Of a DNA stretch of 64,000 nt, positions 43,693 to 53,266 are shown one piece after another. The notes under the pieces were generated by a model. The model searched no databases. It was not told the origin of the DNA and was given only the letters and a program-made list of their open reading frames with translations. The stretch spans positions 60,956 to 124,955 of the forward strand of contig NZ_PTJE01000009.1 in assembly GCF_002934445.1 (NCBI RefSeq), written 5' to 3'. The position numbers and the translations under genes were made by a program. The DNA comes from Nonlabens xylanidelens (GTDB lineage Bacteria > Bacteroidota > Bacteroidia > Flavobacteriales > Flavobacteriaceae). Every line of letters starts with the position of its first letter. Position 1 is the stretch's first letter.

Positions 43693-44079
43693 ATGCAAGA
43701 CATCGATACACGTATTAAAGAATCAGAAACAAGTATTTTTAAAGCCGTTTTTCCTAATACAACAAATCATTACGATACCCTTTTTGGTGGTACCGCGTTG
43801 CATCTCATGGACGAAGTTTCTTTTATATGCGCTACGAGGTTTTCTAGAAAAAAGGTAGTGACTATTAGTACAGATAAGATAGATTTTAAAAAACCTATTC
43901 CTCAAGGTAGCATTATCGAGCTGGTAGGGAAAATTTCTAAAGTAGGAAACACGAGTTGTGTAGTAGAAACCAGCATTTATATGGAAGACATGTACAGCTA
44001 CTCTAGAGAAAAGGTTGTAACAGGTACTTTTACCTTTGTCGCAATAGACGATAATAAAAACCCTACCTCTATCCTATAA
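43693..44079 (+). CDS. Acyl-CoA thioesterase (hotdog fold)
   Basis: 128 residues of the YciA/acyl-CoA hydrolase branch: HYDTLFGGTALHLMDEVSFI with the active-site region, TISTDKIDFKKPIPQGSIIE and the closing strand REKVVTGTFTFVAID. Cleaves acyl-CoA to free acid. The SanA-like gene begins 1 bp after the stop, so the two are co-transcribed. The substrate chain length cannot be read from sequence. Confidence 0.9.
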   Translation: MQDIDTRIKESETSIFKAVFPNTTNHYDTLFGGTALHLMDEVSFICATRFSRKKVVTISTDKIDFKKPIPQGSIIELVGKISKVGNTSCVVETSIYMEDMYSYSREKVVTGTFTFVAIDDNKNPTSIL

Positions 44080-44080
44080 T

Positions 44081-44740
44081 ATGCGCAGACTCTTAAACAT
44101 ACTAGTATTCGGTATTATAATAGGTCTCGCTGGTATACTTATTTTACAATTACATGTAAAACGTACCTCTAGAGACGTTATCACAACTCATGTTAGCGAG
44201 TTAAAAACGGCTTATACCGGTATCGTTCTAGGGGCTAGTGTAAAACCAGACAAGACACTTTCTCCTATTTTACAAGATCGTGTAGATGCGGCACTACTAG
44301 CCTATGAAAATAAAAAGTTTAAGAAATTTCTACTCAGTGGTGATCATGGTGAGAAAAACTATGACGAAGTAAATGCCATGAAAAATTATCTAAATGATAA
44401 AGGCGTACCAGACGAGGATATCTTCTTAGATCATGCAGGTTTTGACACCTACGACACCATGTTTAGAGCACGCGATGTTTTTAAAGTCGACAACGCTATC
44501 ATATTCACACAAGAATTTCATTTACCACGTGCTGTTTACATCGCAAAAAAAATGGGGTTAGATGTTCAAGGTTATGTTGCAGATAATCGTGAATACCCTG
44601 GCAACAGTCATTTTGCAAGAAGAGAATGGCTTGCTAACATAAAAGCATGGATGGAACTTAATATAGATAAATCACCTACGTACACAGGCAAGGTGATCCC
44701 TATTACAGGAGAAAGCAGCTTATCACACGATAAAAATTAA
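44081..44740 (+). CDS. SanA/YdcF-type DUF218 membrane protein
   Basis: 219 residues. An N-terminal hydrophobic helix (RRLLNILVFGIIIGLAGILI) anchors the protein, leaving the DUF218 domain in the periplasm: GIVLGASVKPDKTLSPILQD, KFLLSGDHGEKNYDEVNAM and FTQEFHLPRAVYIAKKMGL. SanA of E. coli has been linked to vancomycin resistance and envelope barrier function. It follows the thioesterase gene by 1 bp. No recognisable terminator directly after it. Confidence 0.88.
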   Translation: MRRLLNILVFGIIIGLAGILILQLHVKRTSRDVITTHVSELKTAYTGIVLGASVKPDKTLSPILQDRVDAALLAYENKKFKKFLLSGDHGEKNYDEVNAMKNYLNDKGVPDEDIFLDHAGFDTYDTMFRARDVFKVDNAIIFTQEFHLPRAVYIAKKMGLDVQGYVADNREYPGNSHFARREWLANIKAWMELNIDKSPTYTGKVIPITGESSLSHDKN

Positions 44741-44904
44741 ATTTCACGTTTTTTTCCCTTATAATTAGGTGAGTGAAGAATCTATCGTATTTATTTAAAC
44801 AAATCACCTGGTTACAACCTTTTAACTATCAACCCATTAATAATAAATTAAAATTAAAACCTTTATTTTATTTCAAAAATAGCCGATTTTTAAAAGTTTA
44901 ATTA

Positions 44905-44912
44905 TATATTTG
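44905..44912 (+). promoter_or_regulatory. Promoter -7 element of tRNA-Ser
   Basis: TATATTTG fits TAnnTTTG and continues CAACCGCTAAAAC, sharing TATATTTGCAnCCGCTAA with the tRNA-Arg and tRNA-Lys promoters. The tRNA starts 39 bp later. A clear -33 element is not visible. Confidence 0.7.
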
Positions 44913-44951
44913 CAACCGCTAAAACAAAAAGCTTTTTTGTTTTAATAGACT

Positions 44952-45036
44952 GGAGAAGTGGCAGAGTGGTCGAATGCACTGGTCTTGAAAACCAGCGAGG
45001 GTCACACCTCCGGGGGTTCGAATCCCTCCTTCTCCG
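44952..45036 (+). tRNA. tRNA-Ser (TGA)
   Basis: 85 nt with acceptor GGAGAAG/CTTCTCC, discriminator G, anticodon stem CTGGT/ACCAG around loop CTTGAAA (anticodon TGA) and a long class II variable arm. Reads UCN serine codons. No encoded CCA. Confidence 0.97.
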
Positions 45037-45040
45037 CTGC

Positions 45041-45074
45041 AACCCTGATAATCTTTTGATTATCAGGGTTTTTT
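45041..45074 (+). terminator. Terminator of tRNA-Ser
   Basis: AACCCTGATAATC 45041-45053 pairs with GATTATCAGGGTT 45058-45070 around TTTT, followed by T. Confidence 0.93.
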
Positions 45075-45108
45075 ATTTTCTATCTATTTACAATTTAATT
45101 AGACATTC

Positions 45109-45124
45109 CGCTTTTGCAAAAGCG
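45109..45124. repeat. Palindrome variant upstream of mqo
   Basis: CGCTTTTGCAAAAGCG: the two central-flank changes C to T and G to A are symmetric, so the palindrome is preserved. 77 bp before the mqo start, flanked by ATTC and AGAC. Confidence 0.8.
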
Positions 45125-45200
45125 AGACAAACATCCATCTACTCATTAAGGTAAAACCACCTACTTATTATCTATCTTTAGAACAACAATTTCTACAGGA

Positions 45201-46685
45201 ATGAAAAATAAAGATTACGACCTTATATGTGTAGGCGCAGGAATAATGACTGCTACACTAGCTTTAATTACCAAAATATTAAAACCAGATCATAACATAT
45301 TAATTCTAGAACGTCTAGATGACGTAGCCCTAGAAAGTAGCGCCGCATGGAATAATGCCGGTACAGGACATAGTGCACTATGTGAGCTTAATTACTGTCC
45401 CGAAAAAAACGGAACGGTAGACATTAAAAAAGCGGTGGATATTTGTACACAATTTGAGATGTCTAAGCAATTCTGGAGTTTTCTAGTAGATCAAAATCTT
45501 ATCAAAGACCCTCAATCTTTTATCAATCCTGTACCACATAACAGCTGGGTTCACGGTAAGGATAACGTAGAATATCTAGAGCACCGATATGAAAAAATGA
45601 AGGAACACTTTATGTTTAACACCATAGAATATAGTACCTCCATTGAAAAGATGAAAGAGTGGTTTCCGTTAATTATGGAAGATAGAGATGGTAGCGATAT
45701 TATGGCTGGATCACGTATAGATCGTGGTGCAGAGATGAATTTTGGAGCGCTGACTAGACATTTATTTGACATTTTAGAAAACGAATATGGCGTTACTGTT
45801 AGTTGCAATGAAGAGGTACAAGATGTAGATCCTGATCATAATATAGAATGGGATGTCATTACAAAGAATACCATTACTGGTAACGAGAGACATTTATGTG
45901 CTCATCATGTATTTATAGGCGCTGGTGGCGGTAGTTTATTGCTACTTCAAAAAGTAGAAATAGATGAGAAAGAAGGTTATGGTGGTTTTCCAGTAAGTGG
46001 TGCATGGCTAGTCTGTAAGAATGAAGAAATTATTAAACAGCACCTAGGTAAAGTATATTCTAAGGCAGGACCTAACGACCCACCTATGAGTACACCGCAT
46101 CTAGACACTAGGTATGTGAATGGAAAACGCGAGTTACTATTCGGTCCATTTGCTGGTTTTAGTCCTAAGTTTTTAAAGAAAGGTTCTTATCTAGATCTGT
46201 TTAAGTCTATTAAAACAGGTAATATCAAACCTATGCTAGATACCTTTTGGGACAACCTACCTCTTACCCAATACCTGATCCATCAAGTATCCATGTCCTT
46301 TGATGACCGTATGGATGATTTGAGAAAATTCTATAAAAATGCAAAAAATGAGGACTGGGAATATAAAGTTGCCGGGCAGCGCGTTCAAATAATTAAGAAA
46401 GACGATTATAAAGGCGGACAGCTACAATTTGGTACAGAAGTAATATCAAGTAAGGACGGCAGCATCACTTGCTTACTAGGCGCCTCCCCAGGAGCATCTA
46501 CATCGGTGAAAATAATGCTAGATGTTCTAGAAAAAGCTTTCCCAGAAATAGCAGAAGACCCAAAATGCTTAGAAAAACTACAACAAATGATTCCGTTTTA
46601 TAAAACTGAGGTTACTGAAGAATTGTTCCATCAAGAACTCGTTAAAGCACAACAACTACTAGAAATAGACAAATCAATAGTATAG
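45201..46685 (+). CDS. mqo: Malate:quinone oxidoreductase
   Basis: 494 residues, a membrane-associated FAD enzyme oxidising malate to oxaloacetate and reducing quinone, an alternative to malate dehydrogenase in the TCA cycle. N-terminal dinucleotide fold YDLICVGAGIMTATLALITK, then ALESSAAWNNAGTGHSALCE (Mqo signature) and the C-terminal LLGASPGASTSVKIMLDVLE. Single gene with a terminator 35 bp after the stop. Confident assignment by whole-length pattern. Confidence 0.95.
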   Translation: MKNKDYDLICVGAGIMTATLALITKILKPDHNILILERLDDVALESSAAWNNAGTGHSALCELNYCPEKNGTVDIKKAVDICTQFEMSKQFWSFLVDQNLIKDPQSFINPVPHNSWVHGKDNVEYLEHRYEKMKEHFMFNTIEYSTSIEKMKEWFPLIMEDRDGSDIMAGSRIDRGAEMNFGALTRHLFDILENEYGVTVSCNEEVQDVDPDHNIEWDVITKNTITGNERHLCAHHVFIGAGGGSLLLLQKVEIDEKEGYGGFPVSGAWLVCKNEEIIKQHLGKVYSKAGPNDPPMSTPHLDTRYVNGKRELLFGPFAGFSPKFLKKGSYLDLFKSIKTGNIKPMLDTFWDNLPLTQYLIHQVSMSFDDRMDDLRKFYKNAKNEDWEYKVAGQRVQIIKKDDYKGGQLQFGTEVISSKDGSITCLLGASPGASTSVKIMLDVLEKAFPEIAEDPKCLEKLQQMIPFYKTEVTEELFHQELVKAQQLLEIDKSIV

Positions 46686-46719
46686 ATTCTTAACTATCTT
46701 GATTTAATGATAAAAAAGG

Positions 46720-46741
46720 AAAGCTATTTCTAGCTTTTTTT
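46720..46741 (+). terminator. Terminator of mqo
   Basis: AAAGCTA 46720-46726 pairs with TAGCTTT 46731-46737 around TTTC, followed by T. The 321 bp gap 46686-47006 holds this and the triple hairpin at 46939, and otherwise nothing I can name. Confidence 0.75.
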
Positions 46742-46938
46742 TACTCTTTTACTCATGCTCTTTTAAAGCTATAGGCATTATAAATGCCCAGTTCATAAGA
46801 ACGCGTTACAAACGCTCGCGACGTAGAAAATTTTAAAACTAAACAAGCCTTTTCTTAACACCACAAAAAAAGCCCTTATATCGCTGTAAAGACTTCTATA
46901 TATTCTTTTAAATTATCCTTTCTTACTACTACTCGGTA

Positions 46939-46997
46939 CCAGTTACAAACTGGCACTAGCGGTCGTTTATACTGGCGCCAGCAGGAGGGAAACTCCT
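46939..46997. repeat. Three consecutive hairpins (REP-like)
   Basis: CCAGTT/AACTGG (46939-46953, loop ACA), the 10 bp palindrome CTGGCGCCAG (46972-46981) and AGGAG/CTCCT (46983-46997) lie back to back in a GC-richer patch after the unrelated mqo terminator. It resembles repetitive extragenic palindromes mobilised by RAYT transposases; copy number elsewhere cannot be checked here. Confidence 0.55.
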
Positions 46998-47006
46998 AGC
47001 AATCTG

Positions 47007-47855
47007 TTAACGTAAACTTTCTTTAGTATTAATCAAATCTATTGCATCATTATCTTCTAAAGATTTTACATATTTTTTCAAAAAGTACTCTCCTTTGAAA
47101 GTTAAATAGTAAAAATAAAAACCATCATCGTGAGAAGAATCACGTTTTATAATATCATTAGCTATATATTTTTGGATTGCTAAATCTGAATAATCATTTG
47201 GAATTCGATTATACTTATTGACTGATACGGCCAGTTTTTCAAAATTTTTGAATGAACTGCTATTTTCAAATTTATTATACTGATAATCCAAGTTTATCAG
47301 CAAATCATAATCTTCTCTAGGTACACTTTTATTCTCCGCTAATTCAGCGCGTAAAGAGATTATCATTTTCTGAGCATCGTCTACTTTTGATCGGAGTATT
47401 TGAGCCTCGGTATTACTGTTTTCTAGTTCATTATTAAGTCCCTCAATTTTAGAATTAAGCTCCGATAATTCAGCATTTCCTGCTCTTGCATTCTCATACT
47501 TTCTCTCGGCAACCGCTTCAAATGTTCTTCCTTGCCAGTCATCAGCCTTTTCTTTGTAATGATTACGCTTTCTCTCATACTTAGCCTTCTTAATTAACCA
47601 CTCAGTACTCCACATAAGATAAGGGAGAACTATTACATAAAATAACGCTATTAATAATGGATAAATAATTGTAGAATAAATATCTGAATGATTATTTGCC
47701 AATACTATTCTTTGATCTATTGACTCATTTGAATAAAACACAATTGCGATTGCCTCCCAATTCATTGCAAACCAAGCTACGACAAAAGAAAATATGAAGG
47801 GATTTTTAATCCTTTCATTTGCACTTTGCAAAACGTTATTAACCACTTCTTTCAT
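47007..47855 (-). CDS. Two-helix membrane protein with NW motif and coiled coil
   Basis: 282 residues. N-terminal amphipathic helix, first membrane segment in IKNPFIFSFVVAWFAMNWEA (about 17-40), second at about 62-82, then a basic stretch, a long coiled coil (about 110-175, AELSELNSKIEGLNNELENS) and a globular C-terminal domain. The N-terminal architecture and the P-x-x-F-x-F...AWF-x-MNW pattern match the 204 aa protein in the hsd operon (17979-18593), but this gene stands alone. Both look like membrane-anchored sensors or effectors; function is unknown. Confidence 0.7.
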   Translation of the reverse strand: MKEVVNNVLQSANERIKNPFIFSFVVAWFAMNWEAIAIVFYSNESIDQRIVLANNHSDIYSTIIYPLLIALFYVIVLPYLMWSTEWLIKKAKYERKRNHYKEKADDWQGRTFEAVAERKYENARAGNAELSELNSKIEGLNNELENSNTEAQILRSKVDDAQKMIISLRAELAENKSVPREDYDLLINLDYQYNKFENSSSFKNFEKLAVSVNKYNRIPNDYSDLAIQKYIANDIIKRDSSHDDGFYFYYLTFKGEYFLKKYVKSLEDNDAIDLINTKESLR

Positions 47856-47873
47856 TATTCTCCTTTATATTAA

Positions 47874-49136
47874 TCAAGTCTTTTGCTTCTTCTTTCTAGC
47901 GGCAGGGAACAATACGTTGTTTAAAATCAAGCGGTATCCTGGACTGTTAGGGTGCAAACTCAATTCTGTAGGTGGATCTCCTACTCTATGCTGGTAATCT
48001 TCTGGATCGTGACCACCGTAAAAGGTAAAGAATCCTTTACCACGTATTCCATGTATGTATTTTGCTTCTTTGTTGGCTCTATTTTCTCCTAGTACGAGCA
48101 CATTTTTCTTTACTTCAGGTCTGTAAAAACTAGTGGTCTGTCCCATAAAACCTTTAACTAGACTGGTGTGATTCTGGTTTAACATGGTAGGAATAGGATC
48201 CCATTTTGCGCTAAAATCCATTAAAGAAAAGTAATCCAACTCTCTTTTAATATCACGCTTTGTAGTCATGTCTATAGAGCTAAATTCATACACCATAGGA
48301 GAACGCTCTAGTTTATAATCGGTAAAGGCAAACGTCTTAGAATAGTCTATCTTATTTTGATAACCGGCCTCACTTGCATCGCCATCAAACATAGGCTCTG
48401 CAATATCGACACCTTCAGCACCTAGCGCTATGTCAAAACTGTCTGTTGCACTACACATCGCAAACATAAAACCACCACCTACTACGTAATCTCTAATTTT
48501 AAGAGCTACATCTCGCTTTTCTTCACTTACTTTATTGTAACCTAATTTTTGCGCTAGTTCTTCAGCCTTTTTCTTTTCTTCTATATACCATGGTGCTGCT
48601 CTATAATTGCGGTAAAACTTACCATACTGACCAGTAAAATCTTCATGATGTAGGTGCAACCAGTCGTATAACAATAGCTCGTCTGACAGTACTTCTTCAT
48701 CATATACCTTTGTATACGGTATCTCTGCATAGGTAAGAACCATGGTTACCGCATCGTCCCATGGCAATTTACCGCTAGGCGTATAAACAGCTATTTTAGG
48801 TGCTTTTTCTAGCAAGACTTCTTGCATATTTTGCGATGGACTAGCGACTAGTTCTAGGATAGAGCTTACCTCTGCCTCAGACATCTCTTCATAGCTCACA
48901 CCTCTCACTATCAGCTCGTTTTTAATCTCTTGCACGTTAGGCACTAGAAAAGAACCACCACGATAGTTGAGCAACCACTTTACTTTGGTCCCTTTAGAAA
49001 GTACCCAATAAGATATCCCATAGGCCTTTAAATGGTCCGACTGTGTGTCTGCATCCATTGGGATAAATAAATATTGTGCCTGTGCAAATAGCCCACTTGC
49101 ACATAGTAATAACAGTAAAAAATATCTTTTAAACAT
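47874..49136 (-). CDS. Exported conserved protein ('asparagine synthetase B' misnomer)
   Basis: 420 residues with a signal peptide (MFKRYFLLLLLCASGLFAQA). In Flavobacteriia databases relatives are often called asparagine synthetase B, but there is no N-terminal Cys glutaminase nor ATP-pyrophosphatase P-loop here, and it is exported, so that name is unsupported. Conserved-looking stretches include FMFAMCSATDSFDIALGAEG and the C-terminal GKGFFTFYGGHDPEDYQH, suggesting a class I glutamine-amidotransferase-like or DUF4159-like fold. Real function unknown. The palindrome at 49158 lies 22 bp upstream of the start. Confidence 0.7.
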   Translation of the reverse strand: MFKRYFLLLLLCASGLFAQAQYLFIPMDADTQSDHLKAYGISYWVLSKGTKVKWLLNYRGGSFLVPNVQEIKNELIVRGVSYEEMSEAEVSSILELVASPSQNMQEVLLEKAPKIAVYTPSGKLPWDDAVTMVLTYAEIPYTKVYDEEVLSDELLLYDWLHLHHEDFTGQYGKFYRNYRAAPWYIEEKKKAEELAQKLGYNKVSEEKRDVALKIRDYVVGGGFMFAMCSATDSFDIALGAEGVDIAEPMFDGDASEAGYQNKIDYSKTFAFTDYKLERSPMVYEFSSIDMTTKRDIKRELDYFSLMDFSAKWDPIPTMLNQNHTSLVKGFMGQTTSFYRPEVKKNVLVLGENRANKEAKYIHGIRGKGFFTFYGGHDPEDYQHRVGDPPTELSLHPNSPGYRLILNNVLFPAARKKKQKT

Positions 49137-49157
49137 TCTTGATAATTATGTTGATCT

Positions 49158-49173
49158 CGCTTTCGCGAAAGCG
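49158..49173. repeat. 16 bp palindrome upstream of exported protein
   Basis: Perfect CGCTTTCGCGAAAGCG, 22 bp before the start at 49136, flanked by GATCT and GAATTA. Confidence 0.92.
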
Positions 49174-49269
49174 GAATTATAACCCACTAATTCCTAAATT
49201 ATAAAAGCAGTCCACTAATATAAGAATTGAAAACGAGATGTAAAGCAATAATTAAATCAAGTCTTAGAA

Positions 49270-50820
49270 CTAGAAAGGCATGTCGTCGTTAGGGATGTCA
49301 AATGCATCTCCTGGACTTGCAGCCTTAGGAGAGTCAAATGCGTCTGGTTTAAATGTGTCGTCGTTTGCGGCATTCATTTTAGAACCAAATTCTTCTGGAG
49401 CTCCAAAAAACTGATCGAGGTTATCAAACTTACCGAACTGACCTAAGAACTTTAAACGTATAGAGTCCGTCGCACCGTTACGGTGTTTTGCTACTATAAA
49501 TTCACCTTGATCCTTAGTCGGACTGCGGTCATCGTCATCCCATTCTTCTAGGCCATAATATTCTGGTCTATAGATAAAGGATACAATATCTGCATCTTGC
49601 TCGATCGCACCAGATTCACGCAGGTCAGATAGTAGTGGACGTTTAGACCCACCACGAGATTCTACCGCACGAGACAGCTGTGATAGTGCTATTACTGGTA
49701 CAGAAAGTTCCTTAGCTAGTGCTTTAAGGTTACGCGAGATAGTTGAAATTTCTTGTTCACGGTTACCACCTTTGGCACCTGTTTGCGCGGTCATTAACTG
49801 CAGGTAATCAATCATGATTAACTTGATACCATATTGAGAGGCAAGTCTTCTACATTTTGCACGCAGGTCAAAGATAGAAAGCGATGGTGTGTCATCAATA
49901 AAAATAGGAGCACGTTCTAAATCTTTTACTTTTACGTTTAACTGTTCCCACTCATGCGCTTCTAACTTTCCTGTTCTAAGCTTTTCAGAACTCAGTCCAG
50001 TTTCTGAAGATATTAAACGTGTAATTAACTGTACCGAACTCATCTCCAGAGAGAAAAATGCGACCGGTATATTACTACCTACAGCCACATTACGAGCCAT
50101 ACTTAGTGTAAAAGCTGTTTTACCCATACCTGGACGTGCAGCGATAATAATTAAATCGGACGGCTGCCATCCACTCGTTAATCTATCTAGATCTGTAAAA
50201 CCGGTAGGTATACCAGATAGACCATCACGATTTGCAATTTCTTCAATACGCTCTTTTGCCTGACGTACTAAGTCCATGGCAGTTTCTGTACTTTTTCTTA
50301 TGTTACCTTGGGTAACCTCGTATAGTTTTGATTCTGCTTTATCAAGTAAATCAAATACGTCTGTCGACTCTTCATAAGACTCGTTAATAATCTCTGTAGA
50401 GATCTTAATAAGACTACGCTGTATGAATTTTTGAAGAATAATTCTTGCGTGGAATTCAATGTGCGCTGTAGAACTTACTAATTGAGATAACTGTACAAGA
50501 TAGTGGTCACCACCAGCAGCCTCTAGTTTTTCAATTTTACGCAATTGAGCACTAACGGTTAATAAGTCGACTGGTTTTCCTTCTTTAAAGAGTAGATCAA
50601 TGGCTTCAAAGATAAATTGATGGCTTTTTTGATAAAAAACATCTGGAGAAAGCAGGTCGATAACCTCATCTACTCCTTTACCATCAATCATCAACGCTCC
50701 TATCACAACCTTCTCTAAATCAACTGCCTGAGGCGGTATTTTACCTTTCTCTAGGGTGACAACAGAGGTGTTTCCTGATACATTATTAGCGCGTGCTTGA
50801 ACTTTTTCCATAGAACTCAA
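49270..50820 (-). CDS. dnaB: Replicative DNA helicase DnaB
   Basis: 516 residues. N-terminal collar (IGALMIDGKGVDEVIDLLS), then the RecA-type motor: Walker A ARPGMGKT (228-235) preceded by GIPTGFTDLDRLTSGWQPSD, IKLIMIDYLQLM (Walker B) and LLSDLRESGAIEQDADIV. It unwinds the replication fork 5'-3'. The C-terminal tail is acidic and ends DMPF, common in Bacteroidota DnaB. Three TTATCAAC-like boxes lie upstream (50891-50994). MEKVQ at residue 4 is an equally possible start. Confidence 0.96.
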   Translation of the reverse strand: MSSMEKVQARANNVSGNTSVVTLEKGKIPPQAVDLEKVVIGALMIDGKGVDEVIDLLSPDVFYQKSHQFIFEAIDLLFKEGKPVDLLTVSAQLRKIEKLEAAGGDHYLVQLSQLVSSTAHIEFHARIILQKFIQRSLIKISTEIINESYEESTDVFDLLDKAESKLYEVTQGNIRKSTETAMDLVRQAKERIEEIANRDGLSGIPTGFTDLDRLTSGWQPSDLIIIAARPGMGKTAFTLSMARNVAVGSNIPVAFFSLEMSSVQLITRLISSETGLSSEKLRTGKLEAHEWEQLNVKVKDLERAPIFIDDTPSLSIFDLRAKCRRLASQYGIKLIMIDYLQLMTAQTGAKGGNREQEISTISRNLKALAKELSVPVIALSQLSRAVESRGGSKRPLLSDLRESGAIEQDADIVSFIYRPEYYGLEEWDDDDRSPTKDQGEFIVAKHRNGATDSIRLKFLGQFGKFDNLDQFFGAPEEFGSKMNAANDDTFKPDAFDSPKAASPGDAFDIPNDDMPF

Positions 50821-50890
50821 AAGTAGGTTTTAAATAAGGTTTATTAGAATAGGGTTATGATAAGGTAGTCAACAATCGCACCATAAAACA

Positions 50891-50994
50891 CGTTGATAAC
50901 ATGTTGATAACCACGATTGTTTTTTGAAAGCTAGTAAACTTCACTACTACCAAAAAATAATTATTGATTTATAATACGCTTGTTAAGTTGATAA
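50891..50994. promoter_or_regulatory. DnaA-box-like repeats upstream of dnaB
   Basis: CGTTGATAA 50891-50899, TGTTGATAA 50902-50910 and AGTTGATAA 50986-50994; the middle one is the exact complement of the DnaA box TTATCAACA and the others match 8 of 9. Two lie 11 bp apart. No gene lies in 50821-51097. Confidence 0.4.
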
Positions 50995-51097
50995 GTCTTT
51001 TAACTTTAAAATTAAAAACAAGCGGTTAAAAAAGCTACAAAATTATAGATATAACTTTGTAGCTTTATGATATAATATGGTTTTGTAAAAGGAAGGA

Positions 51098-52051
51098 TTA
51101 TCCTTTATAAACACCCATGTTTGCATATTTATCCATACGACTATCTACTAGTTCTTTTGAATCTAGATCTTTAAGGTCGTCGTACTGTCTAAGAATACAG
51201 TCTGCAACAGATTTAAATATAGTCTCTCTATCTTTATGCGCTCCTCCTTGTGGCTCGCGTAAGATCTCATCTACTAGCTTCAACTTTTTCATATCAGTTG
51301 ATGTCAGTTTAAGAGCATCGGCAGCTTTTTCTTTGTATTCCCAGCTTCTCCATAAAATAGAAGAACAAGATTCTGGTGAGATTACAGAGTACCATGTATT
51401 TTCTAACATGACTACTTTATCACCTACACCTATACCTAGTGCTCCACCACTTGCACCTTCACCTATAATCATAACGATAATAGGTACTTTAAGGCGTGTC
51501 ATTTCAAGAATATTTCTAGCAATAGCCTCACCTTGACCGCGCTCTTCAGCTTCTAGACCTGGATAAGCTCCTGGAGTGTCCACTAATGCTACGACAGGCA
51601 CACCAAATTTTTCGGCACTTTTCATTAATCTAAGTGCTTTGCGGTAACCTTCTGGATTTGCCATACCGAAGTTGCGGTACTGACGTGTCTTTGTGTTAAA
51701 ACCTTTTTGCTGACCTATAAACATGAAACTTTGCTCGCCTATTTTACCTAGACCACCTATCATCGCTTTGTCATCTTTAACATTGCGATCACCGTGTAGT
51801 TCTAACCAGGTATCACCACATATAGCTTTTATGTAATCTAAGGTGTATGGACGGCTAGGATGACGTGACATTTGTACACGTTGCCATGCCGTAAGGTTAG
51901 CATATATATCTTTGCGAGTTGCTTTAAGCTTTTTCTCTATTTGTTTAATGGTTGCACTAACATCTACATCACTTTCCTGTCCTATCGCTAGTGTTTGCTG
52001 AAGCTTTTCTTCCAGCTCTTTAATCGGTAATTCAAATTCTAAATACTCCAT
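51098..52051 (-). CDS. accA: Acetyl-CoA carboxylase carboxyltransferase alpha subunit
   Basis: 317 residues, the normal AccA length. N-terminal helix [20 protein letters not shown]; core with [20 protein letters not shown] and [20 protein letters not shown] that form the acetyl-CoA site and oxyanion pocket. It transfers carboxyl from biotin to acetyl-CoA to make malonyl-CoA for fatty acids, in complex with AccD (not in this window). Single gene. Confidence 0.96.
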   Translation of the reverse strand: MEYLEFELPIKELEEKLQQTLAIGQESDVDVSATIKQIEKKLKATRKDIYANLTAWQRVQMSRHPSRPYTLDYIKAICGDTWLELHGDRNVKDDKAMIGGLGKIGEQSFMFIGQQKGFNTKTRQYRNFGMANPEGYRKALRLMKSAEKFGVPVVALVDTPGAYPGLEAEERGQGEAIARNILEMTRLKVPIIVMIIGEGASGGALGIGVGDKVVMLENTWYSVISPESCSSILWRSWEYKEKAADALKLTSTDMKKLKLVDEILREPQGGAHKDRETIFKSVADCILRQYDDLKDLDSKELVDSRMDKYANMGVYKG

Positions 52052-52366
52052 ATTAGGGAATTCATATTTTGGGTCAACAAATATAGTGATATGAGTTGAA
52101 GTATACGTCTAATTGATTTTGAAACTATACCTAATTCTAAAACAATCATGACTTCTACACTTTAAAACAACACACTAAAAAACTGATTTAAAGATATTTG
52201 AACTTCAAAACAACAACTTTTCAAAACGATATAAAATAGCAATGAATTCTTTACTTAAAACGGAATGACCCTAGATGAATAATTAAGCTCAATATTCACT
52301 AAACACGTAAAGTCTCCTACTATAAAAGAGTACTGCCTGCCTATGTCATTAAATAGGAAACAACAT
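52052..52366. other. 315 bp AT-rich spacer, nothing recognised
   Basis: Between accA and the EamA gene, which are both on the minus strand. I see no credible frame, hairpin with T run or repeat in it; it must carry the accA promoter. Confidence 0.5.
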
Positions 52367-53266
52367 CTACTTCTTAGCTAGTCGTGTTTTCAATATTCCA
52401 TTACTTATGATTACCGCTAGAATAACTAAGGCACCTATATAGAATTGTGGTGTCATTTCTTCAGAATCTCCTAGAATAAGATAGGCTAGAAAAATCCCAT
52501 AAACCGGTTCTAAATTTGTGGTTAACATAACGGTATAAGCACTCAACACCTTCATCACTTTTACACTTGCTATAAAAGCATAAGCAGTACAAACTGAAGC
52601 TAGAATACCTAACCACAACCAGTCCATTTGAGTAAGTGCTGTAGGTAGTACAAAATCTACTGGCAAGAATATAAAAAAGGTAGAAAGCAATACCACACCG
52701 CTAGACAATTCATAAAATGATATCAACGATGGCGGATGATCCTTTGCCCATTTTACATTCATAATAGAAAATACAGCACTCAAAAAAGCACTTATTAATC
52801 CTAATATCATACCTGTTACATACTCCGTCTCTATCTGGAAAATATAATATAGTGCACCTATTATCACTGCTCCAAAAATAAGCTCGTACCACACAAATTT
52901 CTTAGAAGTAAATATAGGTTCTAGCAACGCTGTGAAAAACGCTCCCATACTCAGCATAGCCAGTGTTACAGAAACGTTAGATTCTTTTATTGCACCAAAG
53001 AAAGTAACCCAGTGCAATGCTATTACCACGCCTGCTAATAAGAAACCTAGAATACGTTTGCGCGGTAAAGCTCCTTTACCTACTAACTGTAATGGAATTT
53101 TTTTCCATTTCATATAGATAAATATGAGTGCTACTGCAATACTCATGCGCCACCATACTAGCGGTATAGACTCGATACTTATTAACGCACCTAATACTGC
53201 GGTAAAACCCCAAATAAATACTATAAGATGTAAGTGAAGGTAATTGAGTAATTTATCGTCTCGCAT
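52367..53266 (-). CDS. EamA/DMT-family transporter
   Basis: 299 residues with ten hydrophobic helices in two EamA repeats; N-terminal LNYLHLHLIVFIWGFTAVLG and second repeat starting around YVTGMILGLISAFLSAVFSI, ending TRLAKK. Drug/metabolite transporter superfamily, substrate unknown. Its start overlaps the LptF/G-type gene by 14 bp, making it the last gene of a tgt-lpt-eamA operon. Confidence 0.9.
   Translation of the reverse strand: MRDDKLLNYLHLHLIVFIWGFTAVLGALISIESIPLVWWRMSIAVALIFIYMKWKKIPLQLVGKGALPRKRILGFLLAGVVIALHWVTFFGAIKESNVSVTLAMLSMGAFFTALLEPIFTSKKFVWYELIFGAVIIGALYYIFQIETEYVTGMILGLISAFLSAVFSIMNVKWAKDHPPSLISFYELSSGVVLLSTFFIFLPVDFVLPTALTQMDWLWLGILASVCTAYAFIASVKVMKVLSAYTVMLTTNLEPVYGIFLAYLILGDSEEMTPQFYIGALVILAVIISNGILKTRLAKK

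Noticed and set aside
44966..45154. A 62 aa plus-strand frame starting in tRNA-Ser
   Set aside because: It runs through the tRNA, its terminator and the palindrome variant; not a gene.
47874..49136. Asparagine synthetase B as function
   Set aside because: The protein is exported and lacks the glutaminase Cys and the synthetase P-loop; the name is inherited from database annotation.
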